From Callipepla californica brunnescens (Eukaryota; Chordata; Aves; Galliformes; Odontophoridae): 64,000 bases of DNA. The stretch is from contig JALIRH010000007.1 in assembly GCA_023055505.1 (NCBI GenBank), positions 28,997,720 to 29,061,719 on the forward strand, in the 5' to 3' direction. The position numbers and the translations under genes were made by a program. Below, piece after piece: positions 1 to 11,335 of this stretch. How positions within the stretch are numbered: the first letter of the stretch is position 1; each line of letters begins with the position of its first letter. Under the pieces are notes generated by a model. That model ran no database searches and was not told the origin of the DNA. It saw only the letters and a list, made by a program, of their open reading frames with translations.

Positions 1-995
1 CCAAGTTATCCACTGACTTAAAAACTACAACAACAACAGAGCAAAGTGATATTTCTGATGGTAGTTGGGAAGTTTATTTTTGAACATAGATTAATTTCTA
101 TGCTAGTATTCTGCCTTTGAAGTTTAAGGAATAAATCCTGTTTCAGTCTTCTGTTTCTTTGCATTACCTGTGTTATCTTTTTGTATCAATAATGAAACCT
201 TCAGGAATTACAAAGCCATATGCAAGCCTGCTGTACTTGATCATGGCACTCACTCAGAAGTCCATTAAGCTGATGCTTTGAAAAGCTCAGTGACAAAATG
301 AATATATGAATAGAGCAGAATCATGGAGCATGAGACTAGTTTCCCTGTTCTAAACTCCCTGTGTTATCTGTACTGAGAAAAAATTGTGTGACAGATCTGA
401 GCATCTTTGGGTTAAACAGTTTATAAGGAAAAATAAACTTAATGCCTACTGAAATTGCTAGTTTAACTTTAGTTGCTGCAGTGAGATTGCCTTATGTTGA
501 GTCAAGTGGGGTATGCACAGATGTGTGTGGGAGAGATACTTGAAGATACTGTCAGTATGCACATCTTTCTCCTCTGTAAGAGGCTTACTGACCCAGCAAG
601 ACCTCCTCATGGAAACATGCCAATAAATGTATATGGAACAACTTGCCTACTAGTTAGCTAAGCAGTCATTGAAAGGCTTACTATCTTCTTCAGTCAACCA
701 AATAAAATGATTAACACAAAATAACTGGATGTTTCCATCTCTTTTTGTACTGTTTCTCCTTCAGTAGTTAAATCAGAAACAATTGAGAGTAAAGTGTTCG
801 TCTTACTTGTGCGGGACAGTTTGTTCTGGTCATTGTTTATCTAGTGAGTGTGCCTTTGTTTTGTCATGAGAATAAGTGAATACACTATTACAAATTTCTG
901 ATTTCTTACATAGCTACCTGGTTTATTCACTTTTATGTGGTTAACTAAAAATTGTGGATCTGTGTTGTGGAGGTTGATGGATATATTTTAGATGG
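1..995. other. Unique AT-rich DNA, no gene seen
   Basis: No reading frame of note and no recognisable repeat. Intronic or intergenic. Confidence 0.6.
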
Positions 996-1092
996 ATCAC
1001 AGAATGGCTGATCTTGGAAGGAATCTCTGAAAGGTGTCTTGCCCAGTGCCCTCAGGCCGTACCACCTATAGCTTCTTGCCCAGGATATTCAG
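996..1092 (-). mobile_element. CR1 fragment, 3' end, diverged
   Basis: Starts ATCACAGAATGGCTG with a TTGGAAGG block, then diverged equivalents of the CR1 segments around CCACCTA and TTGCCCAGGA. This is the reverse complement of a CR1 3' end, 5'-truncated. Old and degraded. Confidence 0.75.
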
Positions 1093-2335
1093 TTTCTTTT
1101 CAGTCTTTTTAATTAGAGTTACACATCTAAGTGCTTGAGTAGTTTGTATCTTAAAAGGAATTAATGTATCCCCATATTGAAGCTCTGTAGTGCATAAGAA
1201 GGGCATTTTAATTGTTTTTTCATTGCTGATAAAATAATTAAAGTTTTGTGCTTCATTAGACGAGATCATATGTCAGTTTTGGCATTGCAAATACAGCAGA
1301 TAATGGGAATACAGATGGCTTGACGTAAGTAAGGTTGGGGTTGGAGGGAGTGGGAGGAAATTTGCCTCAAGAAGTCACATACTGTGTGTTCTTGAGGGTT
1401 TTAGGATGTTACTTAATGCTTGGTATCTGAAGTATTTAAGTGTTAAAGAGCTGGAAAGGATTGAGACCTTGGCAAACAATTCCAGCTTTGCCGATCCTAT
1501 TTTGAAAGTGTAGCAAGAGTGAGTGCATGTGTGAGGCCGCACAGTGCAGCCTGAAGCCTTTTGCAGATAGATCTTCAGGCTTCTGCCAGCAAGATTGTTC
1601 GACCATGCACTGGGGCTGTCTTCAGAAAGCAATGTCTATTGCATGAACTAAACTTATTTCTGGACTCCCGGGTTGTGACTTCTGAGTCAGCAAATGTTTC
1701 CTGCTGGTATATTCAGATCAGTAGTAAATTTCAATGAAGCAAATGTCTTCAGCCAAAAACCTGCTTTTGACATTATCATGTCTTCTGTCCCATACAGCTT
1801 TCTCAAGTGTAACCTGTCCTTTCTTTCCCTGAAATCTGCAATTATAAAAATCCCACTGTCATGTCTGCACATGTCTTTAGAGAACCTCAGGGGCATTAAT
1901 GAGAACAGGTTTAGAATTCCTGGCCTCATTTACGAAGAAAAGAAAAAAAAAAATCAGAGGCAGTATCCTTTAATTTATTGGAAAGTTTGGATTCTGCTTG
2001 ATGGTGATATCTACTTAACTTCTGCAGATGCAGAGTGAAGAGTCAAATGCTTGCCTGTTTTGTGCATGAGCGCAAACTCTTTCTTTGCTTAGAAGCAGTA
2101 CAATTCCAAGCAGTGGAAAGGTATAGGAGTAAAGGCATCTGTTCTAAATTTTGGAAGAAATTAATGCTCAGGACTTTGGCATTGGATGTTTCTTGTAAAC
2201 TTCTCCTGTAACTTGTCTGTAAGAAGTAAAACTGAAAATTTTTTTTTTGGTAACTTCTGCGAAGTGGGAAGAACAAGGTAACGTGTCTTTGCTTTCAGTT
2301 CTCATTCCTCAACCCAGCAATATTAATGCATGCGT

Positions 2336-2383
2336 TTGTTTTATTTGTTGATTTTATTTGTTTATTTATTTATTTTTATTTAT
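2336..2383 (+). repeat. TTTA/TTTG-rich microsatellite
   Basis: Imperfect tetramer repeat, best preserved as TTTATTTATTTATTTTTATT. No unit is coding. Confidence 0.85.
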
Positions 2384-2596
2384 CTTTGAGCAAGGCCTTA
2401 CGTTATAGGTACAGAAACAAGGCACACACAATCTTCCTGTAGTTTATAGATATAGAAAACAGCTCCAGCCCATGCTGAGGACTCAGTTTTATCTGCATCT
2501 ACCTTCCCTTTCAGAAAGTGCCAAACCTGTTCTCTTTTATGCTGAACCAGCCAGCAGACACATTTTCTCACTCCTCGATAGCTCCTCCCTCCCTCC

Positions 2597-2617
2597 AAAA
2601 AAAAAAAAAAAGAAAAA
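2597..2617 (+). repeat. A-rich homopolymer (A15, G, A5)
   Basis: Simple A run following a CCCTCCCTCC pyrimidine stretch; no source sequence for a retroposed copy is recognisable upstream. Confidence 0.85.
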
Positions 2618-2862
2618 GCTAGACTCCCAACATTCTTCTCTTGTCCTGCAAATATTTGTACACTTTGGCAAGAAACTTGCTGGGTTGCTCACCACTGGAC
2701 AGTCTTCCACTGTCCTGTATGCCTATTTCTAGAAGCTGTAGTTCAAGTGGTGGAAGAGCTGTGTACTGTGGTTTTAAATATCCTGATACAAATCCTGCGA
2801 GTCATTGGTGTAGGTAATTAGCAGGAGAGAACGTGGAGACATGGAGTGCTGCTAGATACTTG

Positions 2863-2889
2863 TTTTTTTTTTTTTTTGTTTTGTTTTTT
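2863..2889 (+). repeat. T-rich run (T15, then GTTTTG and T6)
   Basis: Simple T tract; could be the complement of a retroposon tail, but nothing downstream is recognisable. Confidence 0.85.
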
Positions 2890-3411
2890 CATGTGGCTTT
2901 TATTTAAGGAGTAAATTAAATATACAAAACGAAGAAAAGAATTCTGTGATGCAAATCTGCAAGACGTGATCATGTATGTGCTGCTCGGTGGGAGACCTGC
3001 CCTGTGTGGTTCAAGGGATAAATGAAGTGGGCAGAGCTCTGGAGAGGTAGGAATGTGCTTTTGTGCAGAAGCTGTGAACTGGAACCCAAGAGCAAGTTCA
3101 CACCCTTAGAAACAGTGGTTGACTAATTCTGGTGGTTCCTGGCCTATGATTTGCTATTCAGCTTTGGTGCTACATTAACTCCTTCAGGACAAGTGTTTTC
3201 CTTGTTTTTCTTGTTGAAATTTTAAACCAGCAAATTAATTTGGATCAGAACCATTTTCTGCATGTCCATTTCTGTTAGTATATTTTGGGGCACTAATTTA
3301 TATCACATACATCTGGAAAAAAAAGTTTGTTTTTGTTCTATTTATTTCACATTTTAATAACTACCACTACAAAGTGGTTAGATGACTGGGGACATTTTTT
3401 TGTGCAATACT

Positions 3412-3520
3412 AATCATAGAATCACCAAGGTCGGAAAAGACCCCAAGAACATGTAGTACCACCATCCACCAGATTTTGTCTCGTCTGTGATACTGAGCCA
3501 GACTGTCCTTGGAAAGTGCA
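3412..3520 (-). mobile_element. CR1 fragment, 3' end
   Basis: Begins AATCATAGAATCACCAAGG followed by a GGAAAAGACC block and the CCACCATCCACC region: the reverse complement of the CR1 3' terminus. The inner part is heavily diverged, so the right edge is approximate. Confidence 0.8.
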
Positions 3521-5779
3521 GAGAAGTTATTCTTTGAGAGGAGCCTGGCACTCTGCTACAAGGATTGCTCACATGCCAAGCCCAATAGTTGATTAAGAAA
3601 TTTCTTGCTCCCGTTCTGCAGACTTTGTTTCAATCTCATAATTGATTTTTGTGAGCTTTCAATCAGAGCAAGCAGGAGCAATATCTTTTTCAATATAATG
3701 ACAGTAAAACCTTCTGAAACTTCAGAAACAAATTGCTGTGTGTCTTCATTCTAAAAGGATCTTTATTTAATCAACATACATTAAAGCAAGGAGGAAGCTT
3801 TGGAAGAAGAATTCTTCCTAAGAAGATGAAAATACAGATCTGTAGGTCTTGGTTTCTGTGTCTGTTTATTATGAAGTCACAAATGCTTCGTAAGATTTAC
3901 AAGTCTTGGTATAAAACCACAAATATCCTTAAATATCCTTCTCTTCTGTACATAGCTTCTCAATATTACTGCATGCATCAAAGTAGAAAAAGTAGGAAAA
4001 ACCTTTTTGTTCGCTATGAGAGTTCAGTCTGTTTGATGGTTCTGGCAGAAATTACGTTCCTTAAGAGAGGAGTAGAATTGATTTCAGATTCTTCATTTCT
4101 TCAGCCTTTGCTGCTTTCTGCTGAACTATCTCTTTTTTCTCTTTTTTTTTTTTCTTTCAGTAGCCTGAAACACATTCCAGAAATGTCTGTGCAAGGGAGA
4201 GGAATAAGAATGCCAAGGCTGCTGATGAATAAGAGACTGTAATGAATCTTGTAAAACTGGACCTTTTCTTTCAGAGGGTGAATCTCCATTGCTGAGTCTT
4301 TTGTTGCCTTCTTTTGAACTGGAAGAGAGAGGAGAAGATGTTAATTGCTGTCCTGTGACACTTGCCTCTACCCTACCTGAATTATGGGTTGGGAGAGGAA
4401 TGGGGGAAAATGCAGAGGAAATTCATGCTATCTATTGTATTTGAAGATGCGCCAGATTCACAGGGTGAATTTGAATTGCATTTATGTTTTATGTAGGCTG
4501 TCAGAGCCTCAGTCAGTTTATCTCTTGACTAGTTTCTAGCTAGCTAAGTGACATGGAGTGTGTGGTCAGGGCTGGGACAGCTGTGCTGTGTCCCAGAGTA
4601 CGCACCTTGGGAAAATGATCCACCACACCCTAACATAACAACAGTTGACCATATATTAATTGTTACCCATTAGTAAACATAGACATGGGAGCTGTCACTT
4701 CAAGAATGCACTGGGGAACTTGACGTAGTGGAGGACCTGGATGAAGGAATTGCCTACTGTTTGCTTGTTCTAGAAGTCTGAGTTTGTGAAAGCTTGCTGT
4801 TAGCACAACTGGGTCTCCTAAACTTGTCTTAAATCTTAGCTTTCCTTTGGGTACAACCTGTTGTCATGCACATCTCGGGAAAAATGTTGGCAAAGTTGAT
4901 ATTATTAATACATTACTTGAAACTCCTGTGTTGTTTAACTTGAACGCCTCAAGAAACAAATTCCCTTTTCTTAATAATTCAGTACTTCTTGGCCTTACAA
5001 TAAACGTACAAGCTCCTGCATTGTGCAGGCAAGGTGTTTCTCTCCTGTTAAGTTAGTGTGCAGTCCCATTACAGCAGACACTGCAGCATCCTTTTGGCTG
5101 CGCTGCCAGATCTGCCCGTCCCTGGCTTCAGGGGCTGCCATGTCTCCACATGCTGCTGCCAGCTTTCTGTGCTGGCTGCTGCTGTGTTTACTTGGCAGTC
5201 AGTCTACTCCAGGAGAGCTTTTCAGAAGATTCTAACCCGTAGTTTGTATTAAAATTTACTGGACAAAATGTCTAATTTGAGAATTAGGCTGCTTCTTTCC
5301 ACACTGTCCAAGTTCTGTGTTTGACAAAGGGATGTGTGAGTGAGTTTGCCCCTCTGTCCTTCTCAACAGTTGCAGTAGCTGAGACCCCTTCAGACCTCAG
5401 GTGAGGACCTAGTAATAGAGGAGGAAGAGGTGGCACTTTCAGTTTCCTTCAGATCAAGTCAGAAAGTGCTGAATGTTTTGAAAGTCACAGTGCACAGCTG
5501 CCCCCCAAAAGTTACAGCTATAAGCTGTGCTTCCTACAGAATGGTGTGGAGGGGAGGAATTTTCTGCCCAAGCTGAAGGCCTATATGTTCTCAAGAAACA
5601 GACTGTTGTCTGGTGTTATTGTTCTACATTTCCAGGACCTAGTGTCCAGACTTGATTGTGTTTTATGCAGGCTACTGCCCTTCTCTCCCTATCCTCACCT
5701 TGTCACTTCCTCTTCAATTTTTTGAAGGCAAAGGGCTCCCTATTGTATGATATTCAAGATGTATAGGAATAGTACTACA
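3521..5779. other. Unique DNA, no gene supported
   Basis: Contains a 169-codon frame (3733-4242, +), but its composition is basic and low-complexity (Phe/Ser-rich end from a T-rich tract) and I recognise no domain. Treated as chance. Confidence 0.5.
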
Positions 5780-6425
5780 GAAGAGGCTCAGCTCAGCCTT
5801 CTTGCCCTGGTGGCCAGGAAGGCCACTGGCATCCTGGCTTGTATCAGAAGTGGTGCAGCCAGCAGGAGAAGGGAGGTGATCATCCCTCTGTACTCAGCCC
5901 TGGTGAGTACTGTGTTCAGTTTTGGGACCCTCACTGCAAGACAGACACTGAGACCCTGGAATATGTCCAGAGAAAGGCAATAAAATTGGTGAGGAGTCTG
6001 GAGCACAAGTCTTACGGGGAGCAGCTGAGAAAACTGGGGTTGTTTAGAGGAGAAGAGGAGGCTTGGAGAGACCTTATGGCTCTCTGCTGTGATATATCCG
6101 TCCTTAAACTAGTACACTGATCTCTATTGCTAAACCAGCCTATATCAATACAACTACCTGAAAGGAGGTTATACTGAGATGGGATTCATCCTCTTCTCCC
6201 AGGTAACAGTAATAGTATGAGAAGTGATGGTCTCAAGTTGTGCTAGAGGGTGTTCACGTTGGACATCATGAAAAATATCTTCTGTGAAAGAGAACACTGG
6301 CACAGGCTGCCAAGGGGAGGTGGTGGAGTCACCGTCCCTAGAGGGGTTCAAGAACTGTGTAGATGTGGCACTGAGGGACGCAGTAGGCATGGTGGTGATA
6401 GGTTGGGATTGAACTAGTTGATCTT
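5780..6425 (+). mobile_element. CR1 3' region, about 0.65 kb, 5'-truncated
   Basis: Begins near GGCCAGGAAGGCCACTGGCAT and runs through the relics of the reverse transcriptase end (CTGTACTCAGCCCTGG, TGTGTTCAGTTTTGGG), the CTTACGGGGAGCAGCTGAG block, and the 3'UTR with GGTGGTGGAGTCACC and GATGTGGCACTGAGGGA. About 60 nt (roughly 6087-6149) interrupt the CR1 order between GGCTCTCTGC and CAACTACCTGAAAGG. The usual 3' tail is missing; the sequence runs instead into a reverse-oriented CR1 head and a G run. Confidence 0.92.
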
Positions 6426-6440
6426 AGAATCATTAAGATT
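6426..6440 (-). mobile_element. CR1 head fragment meeting the upstream CR1 tail to tail
   Basis: AGAATCATTAAGATT followed by G is the reverse complement of a CR1 3' terminus (normally continuing TTGGAAAAGACC). It abuts the + strand CR1 ending just before it, and is replaced after 15 bases by 20 G residues. Short, so moderate confidence. Confidence 0.5.
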
Positions 6441-6460
6441 GGGGGGGGGGGGGGGGGGGG
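6441..6460 (+). repeat. Poly-G run, 20 nt
   Basis: Twenty consecutive G residues. Such tracts are rare in vertebrate DNA and can form quadruplex structures. It sits at the CR1-CR1 junction where TTGG would be expected. The length may be unstable or misassembled. Confidence 0.9.
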
Positions 6461-7680
6461 AAGCAAAAACACTGATTCTAAGGTAATTGAGTGGTCATTA
6501 CCAAATGTTTGGCATTTCCTGCTCACAGGACATCTGTAGGTGTAGGAGCGGCTTCTCCTTTTGTCCTTTTCCAGTAAGGGAAGGCAGGTTAGAGATGCCT
6601 CATTGTGTGGCACTGCCTTTGCAGCCTCACACCTTCCCAGGGGCACTGAATTTGAGTGGTGAAATGAGCTAAGTCCCTGATAACTTGCTGGGGCAGAATA
6701 AAACCTGGTGCTCAAACATAGGTGGATGTGAAGTGGAGCTGGGTTTCATATATGGAATTGGCCAACTACATAGATATGAAATCTCATAGAGTTTCCAGAA
6801 AATCCTACTTTAGGCTACTTTTTTCATGAGGAAAGATGGTACAAACAGCTTGCTTGTCATATAAAGTTATCATGTTGGCTTTACCCCTTCAGGAAGGAAG
6901 AAGCTAAGGTTTCACTTACAGGATGTACTTTTAGTTTGCTGGTCAGGTCATTTGATGGTGTAGGTATTCCTGCCTTTTCTGTTTCACTCATTGCAGAGTT
7001 TTCTTTTCTGGTGTTTGGACAAATAAGGTGGGGTTAATCTAATGGTTGTTTCCTAACTGCTTTTTGGAAGACACATCCATCATTTTGTAGACAAACTCAA
7101 TAAGCAGGACACATTTTCTTCATTTTTGAAAATATGGCTCATGAAACTCGTGATGGTCATTGGAAATAAGGGTTTTTAACACACAGTGAAACTCTCTGAC
7201 ATGAGAACGCGCATAGACTACAGGGAAAAGTAGCTCAATTCTCCTGTCTTTTAAAGACTGTTTTCATTTTGGAGCTTCTATCCCAAAAAATATGATTAGA
7301 ATAAGACACTGCCAGTGGTTACCTTGAATAGTTAAGCCTCTAATGGAGTCAGGATTTAGAAGGCTTTTCCAGATTGACTTAGCAGTATCAGCCTACCATT
7401 CTCTGAGAGAAATCTGTATTGCTTTCCTTTTCTGTTTAATGGTATGCAGATATCTTAAAAAGGGTTGTTCCAAATACTCTCCTGATGAAGAGGGGCTCCA
7501 CCATCACTGGATCTAACTGTATTCCTATATGAAACCATTTGTAGGCTCATTGCTCTTTGGTTTCATCTGTCAAGAAAATCAAATGCAATGTCAGTTTTGG
7601 AACTGGGTTCTTACGACATTCAAAGGTCAAATTTGTTTTAAAAGTGGTAGTACTTTCTCATAATCTAATGATATGTATGT
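6461..7680. other. Unique DNA, nothing recognised
   Basis: AT-rich, no repeat relic or frame worth reporting. Confidence 0.6.
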
Positions 7681-7712
7681 TTCTGTGACACGACCTCGTT
7701 CGTGTCACAGAA
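7681..7712. repeat. Perfect inverted repeat, 13-bp arms, 6-nt loop
   Basis: TTCTGTGACACGA at 7681-7693 pairs with its exact complement at 7700-7712 around the loop CCTCGT. The right arm includes the TCACAGAA with which the adjacent CR1 relic begins. Confidence 0.9.
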
Positions 7713-7750
7713 CAGTTGAGTTTGGAAGGGACCTCTGGAAATCTGAGGAG
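7703..7750 (-). mobile_element. Short CR1 head fragment
   Basis: TCACAGAACAGTTGAG, then TTGGAAGGGACCTCTGGAAATC: the conserved terminal block of a reverse-oriented CR1. Only about 48 nt are recognisable. Confidence 0.75.
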
Positions 7751-10700
7751 GATTTGAACACTTTCAGTATTGGAACAGCACTTAAAGTATCTGTTGGGGC
7801 CTAAATCCTCATTTGTTGTGCTGTTCTTATTGAAGGTGAGACCATTTTTGGTTCAGAAGCTTTCAAGTGTATTGCTGATCTCCAAATAGTAACACACCAC
7901 TACTGTTTTGTGTCTAGCAATTATTTCAGTTATCCTTATGTCTTTGTCCTTTCTTTGTCTGTCATCCTTGATTGAGCTTTGGAGCAGTGTGTTTGTGAAG
8001 GTGAGGAAGCAATGATAATGTAACTATTCAGAATGAGGCAGCAAGGATGTTTGCATTAGAAGGTTTATGTTGTGCTTTCAGCTTTGTGGGTAAAACTATG
8101 AAATCTCATCAGAGGTCAGTTGTTCCAGGAGCAATTGGCCAAAATGTCAAAGGCATTGCAAGATTTGACCTGAAGCCATTTGGTCAAAATTATGAAGCTA
8201 GATCACACTGATCAAAATCTCAAGCTAGTAGTCATCTCTTGATCTTTATTTTCCAAAGTGGCCAGCATTTCCACTTGCCACCAACCTAGACTCCAGGAAG
8301 ACAGGCTCTCCTCTACCTCTTCTGTCATTACTAGGCGTTGAATCAGCAGTTTGACAGCACTGATGATTCTGCTTGTCTCTCTTTTCTCCATGGTAAATCT
8401 ATGTCCTGTCTGTGCCTGAAACTGTGTGTAGTTCTCAGGACTCTGAAGATATTCCCTCCTGTCTCACATTGGTTGCTTTACTCTCTGTCAAATCTCTGAT
8501 GGACATGCTGTTTGACTATAAGCCCTTGATGGTTTGTAAGGGCTTAGTGACCTTGCCAAGCTGTGGGCTTGATCTGTGGATCAGACACCAGACCAACAGC
8601 TTATCTCTGAACAGCATCGCCGTAGCAAAAGCAGACCAGTAGTACAATTATCCATACTGGAATGACAGCACATCCAGTACTGGGTTTTGAGGGGTACTTG
8701 GGGATTTAGCATGTGTAGTCAGTTTTCCCACTTTCCATTCTTATGTTGGAAAGGGGGCAGGATTTCTTTTCCTAATATTTTTAAGGAAAAAAGCTGTTGG
8801 GATAGTGAAGTGGGCCGTTCAGTCACAGAAATTTGGCATCGGAATAGGGTGACCAGGTGAGTGCCAGCCCCCTCTAGACATAGACTTTTCCTACGAGAGC
8901 TTTTGACAGTTCTTATATGTTGTATTTCATGCATTTTAATGGTAGCATCCTGAAATGGACATTTCAATCCCATTGAGCTGGAAGGAGGATAGATTTCAGA
9001 TTTCCATTCTCTTTACTTGCTCTAAGGGAAAAGGTTGATGCAATTGTGGCTTTCCAGAATGATGAAGAGAGGGAGTTCTTGCTTCCAAGCAGGCTGGGGC
9101 AGCTCCCTGCTCTCCCTCCATGCAGAATCTGGAGTATGCCTCCCTGCAGTTTGTGCAGCAACAGCTACAGTCCTGCTTGGCCTCTGGCTTTACTGTCTTC
9201 TGCTGGAGCATTGGACTTTTCCTGTTGATAGGCGCTGCACTTCCATGCATGTTCCTGGCTCTACCTTCCTCTCTCCAGGGCCAAATTGCTCAGTGCAGTA
9301 TTTCACAAAGCCTGACTTGCTCAGAACTAGCATGCGGTGCAATCCTGTTGGCAAAAGATGCATTCATCTGCATGCCTGAACTCATGTGTGTACTGCAGCA
9401 GGGGGTGGGGGGTGGCTTAATGTGCGGGAGAGAGTTGTTTTTTATTATTTGCGCATTTGGCTGCTGTTTTTGTTTGTTTGTTTCTTTGGTAATGATTTTA
9501 TAGCCCGACCTGTAGACATCTGTATCTTTATGCCTACTGTATGGCAAGTTCACAGAGATCCAGCACTTTCTGTAGTAAAAGGCTGGTTTTCCACCTGCCC
9601 AAAAAACAACAAAAAACACGCAGCAAACTACTGTGAGCAGAAGAGAAATGCTCTGAATCCATACAACAAGTTAAAAGAGAGTTGTAGTTCCACTGCAATC
9701 AGGTCTGTGGGCATTTGAGAACTGAAATAATTACTGTAACAGTCTGACTTCTTTTATAGCCCTTTAAGGCAAGCACTTACGATTATTTGCTGTTAGATAC
9801 AAATCATAAGCAATATATTTATTAGGGTTTGGGAGCCATTGCATTAGCCTTGTGAGAAAAGGTAAAAAGAGCCCTGGTAAATTCCAACATGCTGAGGGGA
9901 TTTCTTGCAATACCCTTTATCTGCATTACAAACGTCAAAAGGTATGCCAAAAAGATTCCTTCTGAGAACAAACTGCTGAATTTCCATATTTAGCCATCAG
10001 ATCAGAAGGGCTTTACTCTCTTCTGCTGTTTTTGCTATGGTATCGTGCACAGCACTTTTTCTGTTTGTGCTTGTTGCTGCTGTTCTGCTGGCTATGGAAG
10101 GTGGGGCCGGAAGGAGGGTCACCGTGTGCTAGGAAACCTCTTCCCCAAGCCCCATAACAGGCTCTCCTTTTCTGGCCCTTATAGCACCTGCTAGCTGCCC
10201 CTTTTGGTGTGTTTGCACAACCATCATTTGTGCAGAGAGTTTGGCCCTGGTCCGCTCTACCCCGTAATTAGATCAATGCAAACCCATATGTGAATTTTCT
10301 CCCATTAGATTGACCCTGGGAGCAAACCTTTTCCCTAAGCTATTTCTGTGTTATGTATGTGCTAAAAGCATTGACTGTTAGTCAGTTCCTAGCTGGGTCA
10401 TGGTTTGTTAAATGTAAAGCAAACAGACTAATGCTGAGCAAACTGCCTGGAGCCTTGTGTGATCTTCTGCTCCCTGCTACCCCCAGGGACCTCTTTCCTC
10501 TTAATTGTGTTACTGTATACAAGAAGCTTAGCCTGTCTTTTTAATCTCGCTTGTCAGTAAAAACAGCTGTGATCTGAAATACGAAAGCCCATCTCATTTT
10601 CTAAAGAAAAATACTCTTCCGCTGTGTGTGCAGAATAGTACCATACAGTGCAGAAGTGCAGCCTGTCTGCCTAACAGAAATGAATGGGTCAACTCTGAAA

Positions 10701-11275
10701 CCTTAATAAGTTAACTTAACTTTCATGGCTCTTCTTTGCTACTGACCACGTTTCCTAGGCAGTTCGGGGATGCCTGCTGTATTTCAAAGCTGCATCAGAC
10801 CCGAGCAGTTATGTGCTATGGGGCAGTTCAGATACTTCTGTGCATGAGGTGGGAGCTGGGCTCTAGTTTTGGACTCCCTTTTCCTATCACCACAAGGAAA
10901 GCAGTAACTTCTGGCTCTGGATCCCATGCAGCTACAGCTGTGAGATATAACAGCCTTCCCTCTTCCCTCTTAGAAGCAGTGTCTGTGTGTTCCTGAGAGG
11001 TGGTGGGCTGAGGGGATTCCTTACAGAAGCTGCATCTACTCCATGCCTTTGCCTTCTGCACTCAAAGCAGGACTAGTTTTGATGGCTGCCATGCTCTGCT
11101 TTTATCACCATGTTCCTCACTATGACAGAAAATAGCCAAGTGGGAACTTTCGCTCGTTCCTGGCTTCCTCTGGATAGATGAAAATCACCCTTGAAAGCAA
11201 AGATAAATGCGAGTTTGAAATGCTGACTTTATATTGCTTTTTACTTTTTAAATTCCTTCCTTCTATTTCTGTTGG
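7751..11275. other. Unique DNA, no gene supported
   Basis: Several overlapping frames of 110-127 codons at 9035-9718 on both strands, Cys- and Leu-rich without a recognisable domain. A G-rich stretch, GGGGGTGGGGGGTGG, lies near 9401. Confidence 0.55.
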
Positions 11276-11335
11276 AATTATGGAGTCATCAGGGTTGGAA
11301 AAGACCTTTAACATCATTAAGTCCAACCATAAGGC
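11276..11335 (-). mobile_element. Short CR1 head fragment
   Basis: ATTATGGAGTCATCAGGGTT, then GGAAAAGACC and AAGTCCAACCAT in the order of a reverse-complement CR1 terminus. The rest of the element is absent. Confidence 0.8.

Larger units (their letters stand above)
1093..3411. other. Unique DNA with three simple repeats, no gene seen
   Basis: Only short overlapping frames on both strands (up to 114 codons at 1694-2038) with no family resemblance; simple repeats at 2336, 2597 and 2863. Confidence 0.55.

Noticed and set aside
3733..4242. 169-codon + strand frame as a gene
   Set aside because: No recognisable domain; the C-terminal part is an artefact of a T-rich tract, and there is no supporting exon structure.
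4161..4277. Exon after a very strong TTTCTTTCAG acceptor
   Set aside because: The only nearby donor (GTGAAT at 4278) is weak and the open frame closes at 4242.
5747..6120. Two + strand frames of 78-93 codons
   Set aside because: Both are relics of CR1 coding sequence in different frames, showing frameshifts.
9035..9718. Cluster of overlapping 110-127-codon frames
   Set aside because: They overlap in several frames and both strands with no family resemblance, which fits chance in a locally GC-richer stretch.
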